A stretch of 64,000 bases of DNA from positions 434,001-498,000 of the forward strand of contig NZ_WTVH02000009.1 of assembly GCF_012910785.2 (NCBI RefSeq), written 5' to 3'. The position numbers and the translations under genes were made by a program. Source of the stretch: Aromatoleum buckelii (GTDB lineage: Bacteria; Pseudomonadota; Gammaproteobacteria; Burkholderiales; Rhodocyclaceae). A model generated the notes under the pieces. That model was not told where the DNA came from and did not search any database. It saw nothing but the letters and a program-made list of their open reading frames with translations. Numbering within the stretch: position 1 is the first letter of the stretch; each line of letters opens with the position of its first letter. Below are positions 11,522 to 21,700 of the stretch, piece by piece.

Positions 11522-12799
11522 ATGCAATCCCCCGAAACCCTGAAGGGCTGGCTGGAACTGCTGGATCGCCGCCCGGGACTGCCGATCCGGCTCGGCCTGG
11601 AGCGGGTTGCCCAAGTCCGGGACGCGCTCGACAGCCGCAGCGACGCAGTGGTGATAACGGTCGGAGGCACGAACGGCAAAGGATCGACATGCGCGATGCT
11701 CGAAGCCGTTCTGATCGCCGCAGGTTATCGCGTCGGGTGTTATACGTCGCCCCATTTGCTGCGCTACAACGAACGCGTGCGCATCGACGGGCGCGAGGTC
11801 GGCGACGAAGCGCTCGTCGCGGCTTTCAACTGTGTCGAACGGGCGCGCGGCGACGTGCCGCTGACGTATTTCGAACAGGGCACGCTCGCGGCTTGGCAGG
11901 TGTTCTGCCGCGAGCCGCTCGACGTGATCATTCTCGAAGTCGGGCTGGGCGGTCGGCTCGATGCGGTCAACGTGTTCGAGCCGGATTGCGCCGTTGTCAC
12001 AAGCGTCGCGATGGATCACATGGATTATCTCGGCGATAGCCGCGAGAAAATCGGCTTCGAGAAAGCGGGAATCTTCCGCGCCGGTCGCCCCGCGATCTGT
12101 TCCGATCCGCTGCCGCCGGAATCCTTGATCGCGCACGCGCGGCAGATCGGTGCCGATTTGCGCCTGGTAGGCCAGGATTTCGGATTTTCGGGCGATCGCA
12201 CGCAGTGGACCTGGTGGAGCCGGGACGGCCGCCGTCGAGGCGGGCTCGCGTACCCGTCACTGCGCGGGGCGAATCAGCTGCTCAATGCCGCGGCAGTCCT
12301 GATGGCGCTCGAAACCGTGCGCGAGCGAGTTCCGGTATCGATGCAGGCGGTGCGCGAGGGCTTGATGCTGGTCGAACTGCCGGGGCGTTTCCAGGTGCTC
12401 GCGGGGAAGCCCTCGGTGGTGCTCGACGTGGCGCATAACCCGCAGGCGGCCGGCGTGCTGGCCGAAAATCTTTCGAACATGGGCTACTTTCCGGAGACGT
12501 GGGCAGTATTCGGCATGCTCGCCGACAAGGACGTGGAAGGCGTGGTCAACCTGATTCGCGACAAGATCGACCACTGGCTGCTCACCAGTCTGCCCGGCCC
12601 GCGCGGCCTGTCCGCCGCCGCACTCGCCGCGCGCCTCGCTGCCTGCGGGGTCGGCGGAGAGGTGCGCTGCTTCGATCGGCCCTCGGACGCGTTCGACGTC
12701 GCCCGAACGAGCGCCGAGGAGGGTGATAGAATTGTCGCCTTCGGTTCATTTCTCACGGTGGCGGACGTGCTCGAAGCGGTGCATGCTGCTCGCCACTGA
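11522..12799 (+). CDS. folC: bifunctional dihydrofolate synthase / folylpolyglutamate synthase
   Basis: This Mur-ligase-family enzyme adds glutamate to dihydropteroate and then to tetrahydrofolates using ATP. The P-loop VGGTNGKGSTCAML is near residues 45-58. YTSPHLLRYNER and the Mg-binding ILEVGLGGRLDAVN with TSVAMDHMDYLG follow. The C-terminal ligase domain contains VLDVAHNPQAA. At 425 residues it has the standard length. It starts 20 bases after accD and ends 8 bases before dedD. folP at 42042 supplies the earlier dihydropteroate synthase step. Confidence 0.97.
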   Translation: MQSPETLKGWLELLDRRPGLPIRLGLERVAQVRDALDSRSDAVVITVGGTNGKGSTCAMLEAVLIAAGYRVGCYTSPHLLRYNERVRIDGREVGDEALVAAFNCVERARGDVPLTYFEQGTLAAWQVFCREPLDVIILEVGLGGRLDAVNVFEPDCAVVTSVAMDHMDYLGDSREKIGFEKAGIFRAGRPAICSDPLPPESLIAHARQIGADLRLVGQDFGFSGDRTQWTWWSRDGRRRGGLAYPSLRGANQLLNAAAVLMALETVRERVPVSMQAVREGLMLVELPGRFQVLAGKPSVVLDVAHNPQAAGVLAENLSNMGYFPETWAVFGMLADKDVEGVVNLIRDKIDHWLLTSLPGPRGLSAAALAARLAACGVGGEVRCFDRPSDAFDVARTSAEEGDRIVAFGSFLTVADVLEAVHAARH

Positions 12800-12807
12800 G
12801 GTTTCGC

Positions 12808-13494
12808 GTGACAGATAACGACAACCTCGACCTCAAGAAACGGTCGCGACGCCGTTTGGTAGGGGCCGCGGCCATTGCGTTGCTTGCGGCAATTGTGCTC
12901 CCCATGGTGATGGACCAGGAGCCCCGTCCGCCTGCCGAAGACATCCAGATCACGATTCCCGATCGGGACGCCGACGCTGCACTTTCCCTGCCGATCGCCG
13001 GTCGCCCCTTGGTACCCGCCGAGCCCCCGCTCGTGCAATCGCCCGAGGAACAGCCGTCGTCCCCGGACAAGACCGCCGAAACCGATCCTGTGCCTGTTGC
13101 GCCGCTTGCCGACCCGAAACCGCCTTCTGCCCCGCGCTCGACCGGCACTGCCCAGAAACCGGTCGAGCCAAATGTTCGTCCTGCGCCGGATCGTGCGGCT
13201 GCACCGCCGGCCGGCGATGAAGCCGCGCGGGCGCTGGCACTGCTGGAGGGCAAGAAGCCGACTGTCGCTTCGACTGACGAGTCCTTCGTGGTTCAGATCG
13301 GCGCGTTCGGTGAAGCATCGAAAGCGAATACCCTGGGCGCAGATCTCAAGAAGCGCGGATTTGCTGCCTATACGGAGAAGGCCGGTGCTGTCACGCGGGT
13401 ACGCATCGGACCTTTCAGTAGTCGTGAAGAGGCGGACAAGGTGGCCGAAAGGCTGAGATTGAGCGGTATGAGCGGTGTCGTGGTGCAGCGGTGA
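12808..13494 (+). CDS. dedD: SPOR-domain cell-division protein, DedD-type
   Basis: The 228-residue protein has a short basic cytoplasmic N-terminus (KKRSRRR), one transmembrane helix about 17-34, a Pro/Ala-rich periplasmic linker, and a C-terminal SPOR domain about 152-228 (SFVVQIGAFGEASKANTLGADL, then VRIGPFSSREEADKVAERL). SPOR domains bind glycan strands stripped of stem peptides at the division septum. Assignment to DedD rests on this layout plus its position between folC and cvpA, as in E. coli. Translation appears to start at GTG 12808. Sequence identity to DedD outside the SPOR domain cannot be judged by eye. Confidence 0.87.
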   Translation: MTDNDNLDLKKRSRRRLVGAAAIALLAAIVLPMVMDQEPRPPAEDIQITIPDRDADAALSLPIAGRPLVPAEPPLVQSPEEQPSSPDKTAETDPVPVAPLADPKPPSAPRSTGTAQKPVEPNVRPAPDRAAAPPAGDEAARALALLEGKKPTVASTDESFVVQIGAFGEASKANTLGADLKKRGFAAYTEKAGAVTRVRIGPFSSREEADKVAERLRLSGMSGVVVQR

Positions 13495-13518
13495 GCCTGC
13501 GGCGGGCCCGCGTTCTTG

Positions 13519-14010
13519 ATGACCGCGTTTGACTACATTTTTCTGGGCGTGCTGGGATTTTCGGCACTCATCGGCCTCTGGCGAGGTCTGGCAAGCGAAG
13601 TGCTTTCCCTTTTGGCCTGGGTGCTGGCGCTGTTTGCAACCTGGCGTTATGGAAGTGACACCGCAGCATCGCTGGCGGGAATCGTGAGCGAGCCCGCGTG
13701 GCGGTATGTGGCGGCGTTTGTGCTGATCTTCATCGCAGTCCTGTTGCTGGCGGCGCTGCTGCGGTTTTTGCTCCGGGAATTGTTGAAAGCTGCCGGACTC
13801 GGCGCTGCCGATCATTTTTTTGGCGCGATTTATGGGCTCGCACGCGGCTTGGCGATAGTGTTCTCGGCAGTGCTGCTTGGAGGAATGATCGGTGTGGCGC
13901 AGGAGCCCTGGTGGGCGAACGCGAAGTTCGCGCCGCCGATGGAAGTGGCGGTGATTTCCGTCAAACCGTGGCTGCCGGACGTGGTGGCTGACAGGATTCG
14001 TTTCAGATAG
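13519..14010 (+). CDS. cvpA: CvpA-family membrane protein
   Basis: The 163-residue protein has four hydrophobic segments, about residues 4-24, 28-47, 63-84 and 100-122, matching the CvpA/colicin V production family. The family start ([21 protein letters not shown]) is well conserved. CvpA proteins are linked to colicin V export, envelope stress and division-related processes, but no biochemical activity is settled. The gene is placed between dedD and purF as in E. coli, 11 bases before purF. The ATG at 13519 was preferred over the TTG just before it; neither has a strong ribosome-binding site. Confidence 0.9.
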   Translation: MTAFDYIFLGVLGFSALIGLWRGLASEVLSLLAWVLALFATWRYGSDTAASLAGIVSEPAWRYVAAFVLIFIAVLLLAALLRFLLRELLKAAGLGAADHFFGAIYGLARGLAIVFSAVLLGGMIGVAQEPWWANAKFAPPMEVAVISVKPWLPDVVADRIRFR

Positions 14011-14021
14011 GTGTTTATTCC

Positions 14022-15548
14022 ATGTGCGGAATTTTAGGGGTCGTCGCGACTTCCCCGGTCAACCAGTTGCTCTACGATGGCCTCCAGGTCCTGCAGCACC
14101 GTGGTCAGGATGCTGCCGGGATCGCGACTTCCGAGGGCGGACGCTTCTTGATGCACAAGGGGCCGGGCCTCGTGCGCGACGTGTTTCGTACGCGAAACAT
14201 GCGCAATCTCGTCGGCAACTGGGGTATCGGCCATGTCCGCTATCCCACTGCGGGGTCCGCGTACAACCCCGCTGAAGCGCAGCCGTTCTACGTCAATTCC
14301 CCGTTCGGGCTGTTGCTTGCGCACAATGGCAACCTGACCAACTCGGAGGAACTCAAGCGGGAAATGTTCCTTTCCGACCTGCGGCACATCAACACCAATT
14401 CGGATTCCGAAGTGCTGCTGAACGTGCTGGCCCATGAACTGCAGGCGGCGGCGAAGGGTTTCAAGCTAGATGAGGACGCAATCTTCCGCGCCGTCTCCGG
14501 CGTCCATCGGCGCTGCCGCGGCGCGTATGCGGTGGTCGTGATGATTGCCGGCTACGGCCTGCTCGCGTTCCGCGACCCGTACGGGATCCGGCCGCTCGTG
14601 GTCGGGCGCAATGACGTCGAGGCGGGGCAGGAATGGCTCGTCGCCTCGGAGTCCGTCGCGATGGATGTCCTCGGATTCAAGATGCTGCGCGATGTCGCCC
14701 CCGGCGAAGCGATTCTCATCGATACGCAGGGGAATTTCCGAAGCCGGCAGTGCGCGGACAAGACTGTCGAAGCGCCCTGCATGTTCGAGTTTGTTTATCT
14801 CGCGCGGCCGGATTCGATCATCGACGGGGTGTCGGTGTACGAATCGCGCGTCAAGATGGGCGAGTTCCTCGCCGACAAGCTCAAGCGCGTGATGCCGCAC
14901 GCCGAGATCGACGTCGTGATCCCGATTCCCGATTCGAGCCGACCTTCGGCGATGGAAATGGCCCACCGGCTGAATCTTCCCTATCGCGAAGGGTTCGTGA
15001 AGAACCGTTATATCGGCCGCACTTTCATCATGCCGGGCCAGGCGATCCGGCGTAAGTCGGTGCGCCAGAAGCTGAACACGATTCCGCAGGAATTCAGGGG
15101 CAAGAAAGTGCTCCTCGTCGACGATTCGATCGTGCGGGGAACGACCAGTCGCGAAATCGTGACGATGGCGCGCGAGGCCGGTGCCGAGAAAGTCTACATG
15201 GCGTCGGCCGCGCCTCCTGTCCGGCATGCGAACGTGTACGGAATCGACATGCCGACGCGCAGCGAACTGATCGCCGCAAGCCGCGACGAGGCGCAGATCT
15301 GCCGGGAGATCGGAGCGGACGGGTTGATCTACCAGGACCTCGCCGACCTGAAGGCCGCAGTGAGAGCCGTGAATCCGGCGATCAGCTTCTTCGAGACTTC
15401 GTGCTTCGACGGATGCTACGTGACTGGAGACATCACGTCGGAGTATCTCGACGGGATCGAGAACCGGCACGATGCCGGCAGCTCCTCATCGGACGATAGC
15501 GAGGGCGGACAGCTCGACCTCAATCTGGTCGGCAGCCACGACAACTGA
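14022..15548 (+). CDS. purF: amidophosphoribosyltransferase
   Basis: PurF makes 5-phosphoribosylamine from PRPP and glutamine, the first committed step of purine synthesis. The N-terminal Ntn glutaminase begins MCGILGVV, so Cys2 becomes the nucleophile after Met removal. The phosphoribosyltransferase domain carries the PRPP loop [18 protein letters not shown] near residues 364-381 and the linked [10 protein letters not shown] segment. Length, 508 residues, is normal. A short hydrophilic Ser/Asp-rich tail follows the conserved end. It is 11 bases after cvpA and 2 bases before metZ. No PurR-type operator is evident at its 5' end. Confidence 0.98.
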   Translation: MCGILGVVATSPVNQLLYDGLQVLQHRGQDAAGIATSEGGRFLMHKGPGLVRDVFRTRNMRNLVGNWGIGHVRYPTAGSAYNPAEAQPFYVNSPFGLLLAHNGNLTNSEELKREMFLSDLRHINTNSDSEVLLNVLAHELQAAAKGFKLDEDAIFRAVSGVHRRCRGAYAVVVMIAGYGLLAFRDPYGIRPLVVGRNDVEAGQEWLVASESVAMDVLGFKMLRDVAPGEAILIDTQGNFRSRQCADKTVEAPCMFEFVYLARPDSIIDGVSVYESRVKMGEFLADKLKRVMPHAEIDVVIPIPDSSRPSAMEMAHRLNLPYREGFVKNRYIGRTFIMPGQAIRRKSVRQKLNTIPQEFRGKKVLLVDDSIVRGTTSREIVTMAREAGAEKVYMASAAPPVRHANVYGIDMPTRSELIAASRDEAQICREIGADGLIYQDLADLKAAVRAVNPAISFFETSCFDGCYVTGDITSEYLDGIENRHDAGSSSSDDSEGGQLDLNLVGSHDN

Positions 15549-15550
15549 TC

Positions 15551-16726
15551 ATGCCCATGAATCCCTACGAATTCGACACCTTGGCCGTGCGGGCAGGCAC
15601 TGCACGCAGCCAGTTCAACGAGCACAGCGAAGCGCTTTACCTGACATCGAGCTTCGTGTTTGGCAGCGCAGCGCAGGCGGCAGCGCGTTTTTCCGGCGAG
15701 GAGCCGGGCAACGTCTATGCGCGTTTCTCGAACCCGACCGTCACCGCAATGCAGGAGCGGCTCGCGGCGCTCGAAGGCGCGGAGGCGTGCGTCGCGACCG
15801 CGTCCGGAATGTCGGCGATTCTCTCGCTGGCGATGGCGACGCTGAAAGCCGGCGATCACGTCGTCGCTTCGACGGGGCTGTTCGGTGCGACACAGCAGCT
15901 GTTCGGCACGATCCTCTCGAAGTTCGGCATCGAGACCAGCTTTGTCGCCGCCACCGAACTCGATGCGTACCGCGCCGCGGTGACGCCGCGCACGCGCCTT
16001 TTCTTCGTCGAAACGCCGTCGAATCCGCTCACCGAAGTCATCGACATCGCAGCGGTCGCGGAGATTGCCCATGCTGCGGGTGCGCTGTTCGCCGTCGACA
16101 ACTGTTTCTGCACCCCCGCATTGCAGCGCCCGCTGGAGCTGGGCGCCGACGTCGTCGTGCATTCGGCGACCAAATACCTCGACGGGCAGGGAAGAGTGCT
16201 GGGCGGCGCGGTCGCCGGGGCGAAAGTCGTCGTCGACGAGGTGCTGAAGTTCCTGCGTACTGCCGGACCGAGCATTTCGCCGTTCAATGCGTGGGTGATT
16301 CTGAAAGGTCTGGAGACGCTGCGCATCCGAATGGAAGCGCAGTCGGCGACGAGCCTCAATCTGGCGCGCTGGCTGGAGCATCAGCCGGGAGTGGTGCGCG
16401 TGTTTTACCCCGGCCTCGCGTCGCACCCGCAGCACGCACTGGCGATGCGCCAGCAAAAATCCGGCGGCGCGATCGTCAGCTTCGAAGTTGCAGGGGGCCG
16501 CGAACGCGCGTGGCAGGTGGTCGACGCCACCCAGATGATTTCGATCACCGCGAATCTCGGCGACACGAAAACGACGATCACTCATCCGGCGTCGACGACG
16601 CACGGGCGCATCAGCGCCGAAGCGCGTGCTGCAGCGGGAATCGGAGAAGGATTGCTGCGTGTCGCCGTCGGTCTCGAATCGATCGAGGACCTGCGTGCCG
16701 ACCTTGCCCGGGGTCTGGGGGCCTGA
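15551..16726 (+). CDS. metZ: O-succinylhomoserine sulfhydrylase
   Basis: This is a 391-residue Cys/Met-metabolism PLP enzyme of the cystathionine gamma-synthase fold. The PLP lysine is Lys208 in HSATKYLDGQG. Other family segments are GNVYARFSNPT, ATASGMSAI and VETPSNPLTEV. The pattern best fits MetZ, which makes homocysteine directly from O-succinylhomoserine and sulfide and commonly follows purF in beta- and gammaproteobacteria. Substrate preference (O-acetyl versus O-succinyl, or cystathionine gamma-synthase) cannot be proved by eye. It is two bases after purF and ends the long plus-strand run; lpxH converges on it. Confidence 0.92.
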   Translation: MPMNPYEFDTLAVRAGTARSQFNEHSEALYLTSSFVFGSAAQAAARFSGEEPGNVYARFSNPTVTAMQERLAALEGAEACVATASGMSAILSLAMATLKAGDHVVASTGLFGATQQLFGTILSKFGIETSFVAATELDAYRAAVTPRTRLFFVETPSNPLTEVIDIAAVAEIAHAAGALFAVDNCFCTPALQRPLELGADVVVHSATKYLDGQGRVLGGAVAGAKVVVDEVLKFLRTAGPSISPFNAWVILKGLETLRIRMEAQSATSLNLARWLEHQPGVVRVFYPGLASHPQHALAMRQQKSGGAIVSFEVAGGRERAWQVVDATQMISITANLGDTKTTITHPASTTHGRISAEARAAAGIGEGLLRVAVGLESIEDLRADLARGLGA

Positions 16727-16754
16727 TCCTTCGGCCTCGACGGCAAGGTTGCGG

Positions 16755-17492
16755 TCAGCGGTCGGCGTTCGGCCCGAACCGCAGCGCCACCGGGGGGCCG
16801 GCCTCCTCCCAGCGCAGATAGGGCGCGTCGTCGTGCCAGTCGGCGAGCACCCATCGTCCGCATGATCGGCCGTCCACGATGTGCACATGGTGCGCCGGAC
16901 GATGCGTATGACCGTGAATGAGCGTCGGATAGTCGTGCTCGCGTAGCAGCGTTTCGACGGCGGACGCATTCACGTCCATGATCTCCATCGTCTTTTCCTG
17001 CTTCGCGGTTTCGCTTTGGGATCGCAGGCCCTCGATGACCTGTTTGCGCTGCGCGAGCGGCCGCTCCAGAAAAACTCGTTGCCAGACGGGGTCGCGAACC
17101 AGGCGACGAAACGACTGGTAATGCTCGTCGTCGGTGCACAGGATATCGCCGTGGCTCAGCAGTACCGCTTTCCCGCCGAGATCGATCAGCGCCGGATCGG
17201 CAAGGATCTGCAGGCGGGCTGTGCGGGCGTAGGACTCGCCAAGCAGAAAATCGCGGTTGCCCGGCAGGAAGAAGAGGCTCGTCCCCGTTTCGGCGAGCGC
17301 CGCCAAGGCGTCGCTGACCGCGTTGCCCAGCGGTGTCGCGTCATCATCCCCGGCCCAGTATTCGAAAAGGTCGCCGAGGATGTAGAGGGCCTGGGCGCTG
17401 CGCGCCGGGCCCTGAAGGAACGCGAAAAAAGCCCGGAGCGTGCCGGGCCGTTGCTCGCACAGGTGGAGGTCGGAAATGAACAGGGCCGACAT
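16755..17492 (-). CDS. lpxH: UDP-2,3-diacylglucosamine diphosphatase
   Basis: LpxH hydrolyses UDP-2,3-diacylglucosamine to lipid X in lipid A synthesis, at the inner face of the inner membrane. The calcineurin-like metallophosphatase motifs are in order: ISDLHL at the N-terminus, LGDLFEYWAGDD, LPGNRDFLLG, LLSHGDILCTDD and HGHTHRPAHH. The ATG at 17492 gives a 245-residue protein of typical size beginning MSALFISDLHL; an upstream in-frame TTG at 17510 would add six residues. It is the last gene of the minus-strand group ppiA-ppiB-lpxH and converges on metZ with a 28-base gap. Confidence 0.95.
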   Translation of the reverse strand: MSALFISDLHLCEQRPGTLRAFFAFLQGPARSAQALYILGDLFEYWAGDDDATPLGNAVSDALAALAETGTSLFFLPGNRDFLLGESYARTARLQILADPALIDLGGKAVLLSHGDILCTDDEHYQSFRRLVRDPVWQRVFLERPLAQRKQVIEGLRSQSETAKQEKTMEIMDVNASAVETLLREHDYPTLIHGHTHRPAHHVHIVDGRSCGRWVLADWHDDAPYLRWEEAGPPVALRFGPNADR

Positions 17493-17523
17493 CGAGGCCT
17501 GTGCCGGCAAGTTGCGCAGCGAG

Positions 17524-18018
17524 TCAGACGATTTCGGCGCGCTCGATCACGACGTCCTCGACCGGGACATCCTGGTGAAAGCCGCTGGAGCCAGTCTTGA
17601 CCGAGCGAATCTCATTCACGACATCCATGCCGTCGGTAACCCGGCCGAACACGCAGTAGCCCCAGCCCTGGGTGTCCGCCGAGCGGAAATCGAGGAAGTC
17701 GTTATCGGCAACGTTGATGAAAAATTGCGCCGTCGCGGAGTGCGGAGCCTGCGTGCGGGCCATCGCGACCGTTCCGGTGACGTTCTTCAGGCCGTTGTCG
17801 GCTTCGTTCTTGATCGGCTCGCGAGTCGGTTTCTGCACCATGCCGGGTTCGAAACCTCCGCCCTGGATCATGAAACCCTTGATGACACGATGAAAGATCG
17901 TGTTGTCGTAATGGCCGGCGGTAACGTAGGCGAGGAAATTCTCGACCGTTTCCGGAGCCTTCTCGGCATCCAGTTCGATGGTGATCGTACCGTGGTTGGT
18001 ATGAAGCTTGACTGCCAT
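17524..18018 (-). CDS. ppiB: peptidyl-prolyl cis-trans isomerase, cyclophilin type, cytoplasmic
   Basis: The 164-residue single-domain cyclophilin has no signal peptide. Active-site segments include [18 protein letters not shown] (catalytic Arg in the first part), [18 protein letters not shown] and [15 protein letters not shown]. The ATG at 18018 was chosen because AGGAG lies upstream at good spacing and the protein then starts [12 protein letters not shown], like other PpiB proteins. It follows the secreted paralogue ppiA after 19 bases; the two probably arose by duplication and form a cytoplasmic/periplasmic pair. Confidence 0.95.
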   Translation of the reverse strand: MAVKLHTNHGTITIELDAEKAPETVENFLAYVTAGHYDNTIFHRVIKGFMIQGGGFEPGMVQKPTREPIKNEADNGLKNVTGTVAMARTQAPHSATAQFFINVADNDFLDFRSADTQGWGYCVFGRVTDGMDVVNEIRSVKTGSSGFHQDVPVEDVVIERAEIV

Positions 18019-18037
18019 GGAAAGCTCCTGGTTGGGC

Positions 18038-18619
18038 TTACTGCTGGGGGGATTTTGCCGGCGCCGCGTCCACGATGCGGACCGATTCGATCGTGACCGG
18101 CTGCTCGGGAACATTCTGCATGCCATTCACGGTGCGGGTCGGAAGCCGGCCGATTTTCTGCACGACGTCGAACCCCTCGGTGACTTCGCCGAAAACCGCA
18201 TACCCCCAGCCGTCACGGGCCGGGTAGTCGAGAAAGCGGTTGTCGACGAGGTTGATGAAGAATTGTGCGCTCGCCGAATGAGGATCGGCCGTGCGGGCCA
18301 TGGCGAGCGTGCCGGCTTCGTTGCGCAGGCCGTTCTTCGCTTCGTTCTCGATCGGGGCGCGGGTAGGTTTCTGCCGCATCGCCGCGTCGAAGCCGCCGCC
18401 CTGAACCATGAATCCGTCGATGACGCGATGGAAAATGGTGCCGTTGAAGTGGCCGCTCTTCACGTATTCAATGAAGTTCGCGACGGATTTGGGTGCCTTG
18501 TCGGCGAAAAGTTCGATCACCACCGGACCTTCGCTGGTCCGCATCTCGACAACCGGGTTGGCTGCGCCGGCGGAAATGAGCCAACCGAACAGAAAGAGTG
18601 AGGCGAGCAGGCGCTTCAT
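18038..18619 (-). CDS. ppiA: peptidyl-prolyl cis-trans isomerase, cyclophilin type, exported
   Basis: The 193-residue protein has a typical signal peptide ([19 protein letters not shown], cleavage near residue 19-20) followed by a cyclophilin domain. [34 protein letters not shown] and [15 protein letters not shown] are the active-site segments. It probably assists proline isomerisation in the periplasm. It is the first gene of ppiA-ppiB-lpxH, divergent from cysS across a 374-base gap that must hold its promoter; I could not identify that promoter with confidence. Confidence 0.94.
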   Translation of the reverse strand: MKRLLASLFLFGWLISAGAANPVVEMRTSEGPVVIELFADKAPKSVANFIEYVKSGHFNGTIFHRVIDGFMVQGGGFDAAMRQKPTRAPIENEAKNGLRNEAGTLAMARTADPHSASAQFFINLVDNRFLDYPARDGWGYAVFGEVTEGFDVVQKIGRLPTRTVNGMQNVPEQPVTIESVRIVDAAPAKSPQQ

Positions 18620-18735
18620 CGTCGGGTTTCCAGGAGTGAGGAGTGGAGGAGCGGAGAAGACATTTTATCGGGCGAGGCGTTCTGTGATCGTCGGGCCCTG
18701 CGCCGGGTCGTGTTGAGAGCCGCACGGGTGAGTCG

Positions 18736-18763
18736 GTGCAACGAAGGGATTCGAACCCGCTCC
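18736..18763 (-). other. tRNA T-arm-like fragment
   Basis: Read on the minus strand, the segment holds GGGTTCGAATCCC, the invariant T-loop with flanking stem, followed by CGTTGCACC resembling an acceptor 3' end. No matching 5' acceptor strand, D arm or anticodon arm is found within the required distance upstream, and no CCA follows. It is at best a remnant, for example of an integration site, or a chance match. Confidence 0.3.
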
Positions 18764-18785
18764 GGCTCGGAACATGTTGTCGTTA

Positions 18786-18794
18786 TGCTAGAAT
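18786..18794 (+). promoter_or_regulatory. extended -10 promoter for cysS leader
   Basis: TGCTAGAAT matches the extended -10 form TGnTATAAT with one mismatch. No good -35 is seen at 17 bases, which extended -10 promoters can do without. A start of transcription near 18801 would give a leader of roughly 190 bases before the cysS ATG. Confidence 0.5.
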
Positions 18795-18890
18795 CACCGC
18801 GACTTTCCGTGAAATCCGCGCGGATCGAGCACATTCTATCAAAGAAATCTGCGCCGCATCGCAATCGAGTGATGGAGGCGAAACGGCTGG

Positions 18891-18917
18891 GGCGGACCGA
18901 CGGGTACCGCCTTTTTT
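18891..18917 (+). terminator. intrinsic terminator in the cysS leader (attenuator candidate)
   Basis: GGCGGACC (18891-18898) pairs with GGTACCGCC (18903-18911) with one bulged A and a GACG loop, followed directly by six T. It lies downstream of the extended -10 and 76 bases before cysS, so read-through would be needed to express cysS from that promoter. Confidence 0.6.
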
Positions 18918-18993
18918 GTTGTATCGGTGGCGGTTGCCGATTCCATTCGCGACCTGCGAATCGGCTGCCAGAACCCGACCAGGCGGAAGAAAC

Positions 18994-20379
18994 ATGCTGC
19001 ACATTCACAATACGCTGACACGAAGAAAGGAAGCCTTCGTTCCGATCGACCCGGGCAAGGTGCGGATGTACGTCTGCGGGATGACGGTCTATGACTATTG
19101 CCACCTCGGGCATGCGCGCGTGATGGTGGTCTTCGACATGGTAGCGCGCTGGTTGCGGGCGAGCGGTTTCGAACTCACGTACGTGCGGAACATCACCGAC
19201 ATCGACGACAAGATCATCAGGCGGGCGGGCGAGAAAGGTGAATCGATCCGCACGCTGACGGACCGGTTCATTGCCGCGATGCATGAGGATGCGGATGCGC
19301 TCGGCGTGCTGCGGCCCGACCACGAGCCGCGTGCGACGGAATATGTGGCGCAGATGCAGTCACTCATCGGCCGCTTGCGGGACAAAGGGCTCGCCTATGT
19401 CGCCGGGAACCGCGACGTGTGCTACTCGGTTCGAAAATTCGACAGCTATGGCCGGCTTTCCGGCAAGTCGCTCGACGAGCTGCGCGCCGGCGAGCGCGTC
19501 GAAGTTGCCGGCGACAAGCAGGATCCACTCGATTTCGTGCTGTGGAAGCATGCCCGGACCGACGAGCCCGATGAAGTCAAATGGGCGTCGCCGTGGGGAG
19601 CGGGGCGCCCCGGCTGGCACATCGAGTGCTCGGCGATGAGTTCGGACCTGCTGGGTGAACAGTTCGACATCCATGGCGGCGGTCAGGACCTGCAGTTTCC
19701 TCATCACGAAAACGAGATCGCGCAGTCCGAGGGCGCGCACGGGCATACGTTCGTCAATTACTGGATGCACAACGGTTTTGTCCGGGTCGACGACGAAAAG
19801 ATGTCGAAATCGCTCGGCAACTTCTTCACGATCCGCAACGTCCTCGAGCGTTTCGACCCTGAAGTCGTCCGCTTTTTCATCCTGCGCGCGCACTACCGCA
19901 GCCCGCTGAATTATTCCGACGCGCACCTCGAAGACGCGCGCCAGGCGCTGACACGCCTCTATACCGCGTTGCGCAACGTCGAGCCGTCCGATGCGCAAGT
20001 CGACTGGGATGAACCGCATGCGGTGCGATTCCGCGCCGCGATGGACGACGATTTCAACACTGCGGAAGCGGTGGCGGTGCTTTTCGAACTCGCGAACGAA
20101 GCCAACCGCAGCGGATCCGCCGCGATCGCGGCGCAGTTGAAGGGGCTGGGAGGCGTGCTCGGCCTGCTCGCGCGTGAGCCGGCGAACTTCCTTCAAGGCA
20201 GGATGGCCGGCGAACCGGATGAGGGGGAAGGCGTCGCGATCGAGTCGATGATCGAGCGCCGCGCGTTGGCGAAGAAGTCGAAGGACTACGCGGAGGCCGA
20301 CCGGATCCGCGCGCAACTGCTCGCGGCCGGAATCGTCCTCGAGGATACGCCGCAAGGCACGATCTGGCGCCGCGCCTGA
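18994..20379 (+). CDS. cysS: cysteinyl-tRNA synthetase
   Basis: The 461-residue class I synthetase charges tRNA-Cys. The zinc/cysteine-binding Cys28 is in [10 protein letters not shown], the HIGH-type motif is HLGH at 37-40, the second zinc region is [10 protein letters not shown] with [20 protein letters not shown], and KMSKS is near residue 270. The C-terminal helical domain ends [12 protein letters not shown]. The ATG at 18994 gives the canonical N-terminus [15 protein letters not shown]; the frame is open further up but with no family similarity. It is monocistronic and converges on dnaJ. Its leader contains a promoter and a terminator-like hairpin, suggesting attenuation. Confidence 0.97.
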   Translation: MLHIHNTLTRRKEAFVPIDPGKVRMYVCGMTVYDYCHLGHARVMVVFDMVARWLRASGFELTYVRNITDIDDKIIRRAGEKGESIRTLTDRFIAAMHEDADALGVLRPDHEPRATEYVAQMQSLIGRLRDKGLAYVAGNRDVCYSVRKFDSYGRLSGKSLDELRAGERVEVAGDKQDPLDFVLWKHARTDEPDEVKWASPWGAGRPGWHIECSAMSSDLLGEQFDIHGGGQDLQFPHHENEIAQSEGAHGHTFVNYWMHNGFVRVDDEKMSKSLGNFFTIRNVLERFDPEVVRFFILRAHYRSPLNYSDAHLEDARQALTRLYTALRNVEPSDAQVDWDEPHAVRFRAAMDDDFNTAEAVAVLFELANEANRSGSAAIAAQLKGLGGVLGLLAREPANFLQGRMAGEPDEGEGVAIESMIERRALAKKSKDYAEADRIRAQLLAAGIVLEDTPQGTIWRRA

Positions 20380-20452
20380 ACGCGTTGTTTCCCGGCGACT
20401 CGCGACGCGAGCCCCCGGGGCAGGTGTCGATTTGCCGCGGTGAGCTTGCCGC

Positions 20453-21583
<1,131 letters not shown>

Positions 21584-21629
21584 CTTGGTCCGCTCAGGCT
21601 GTGAGACCGGGAGGGTCTCCAGATCATGC

Positions 21630-21675
21630 AAAAGGCCGAGCCGGCCGGTGCGAGGGGCACCGGCAGGGGCTCGGC
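21630..21675 (-). terminator. strong hairpin with short U-run between dnaK and dnaJ
   Basis: In the minus-strand transcript GCCGAGCC and GGCTCGGC form an outer 8-bp stem, and CCGGTGC and GCACCGG an inner 7-bp stem with a 5-base loop. The outer stem is followed by CUUUUG. This should work as a partial terminator or an mRNA-stability element that lowers dnaJ relative to dnaK. The four-U tract is short, so read-through is expected. Confidence 0.6.
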
Positions 21676-21700
21676 CGACATCTCGCCTTCCGGCGAGCGA

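Larger units (their letters stand above)
18620..18993. other. 374-base divergent spacer between ppiA and cysS
   Basis: No protein gene is supported here. The spacer contains a tRNA T-arm-like fragment on the minus strand (18736-18763), an extended -10 promoter motif reading toward cysS (18786-18794), a palindrome ATCCGCGCGGAT (18814-18825), and a terminator-like hairpin with six T (18891-18917). cysS begins 76 bases after the T-run. A plus-strand open frame through the region (18710-19018) is GC-biased and lacks an RBS. Confidence 0.7.

Noticed and set aside
18725-18860. A complete tRNA on the minus strand upstream of cysS.
   Set aside because: Only the T-arm-like part matches; there is no complementary 5' acceptor strand and no D or anticodon arm at the required spacing.
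18871-19018. A possible Cys-containing leader peptide (two adjacent Cys codons at about 18918) in front of cysS.
   Set aside because: The Cys codons fall at the end of the terminator T-run rather than before the hairpin, so ribosome stalling there could not control the hairpin. The frame also runs into cysS and has no good start site.
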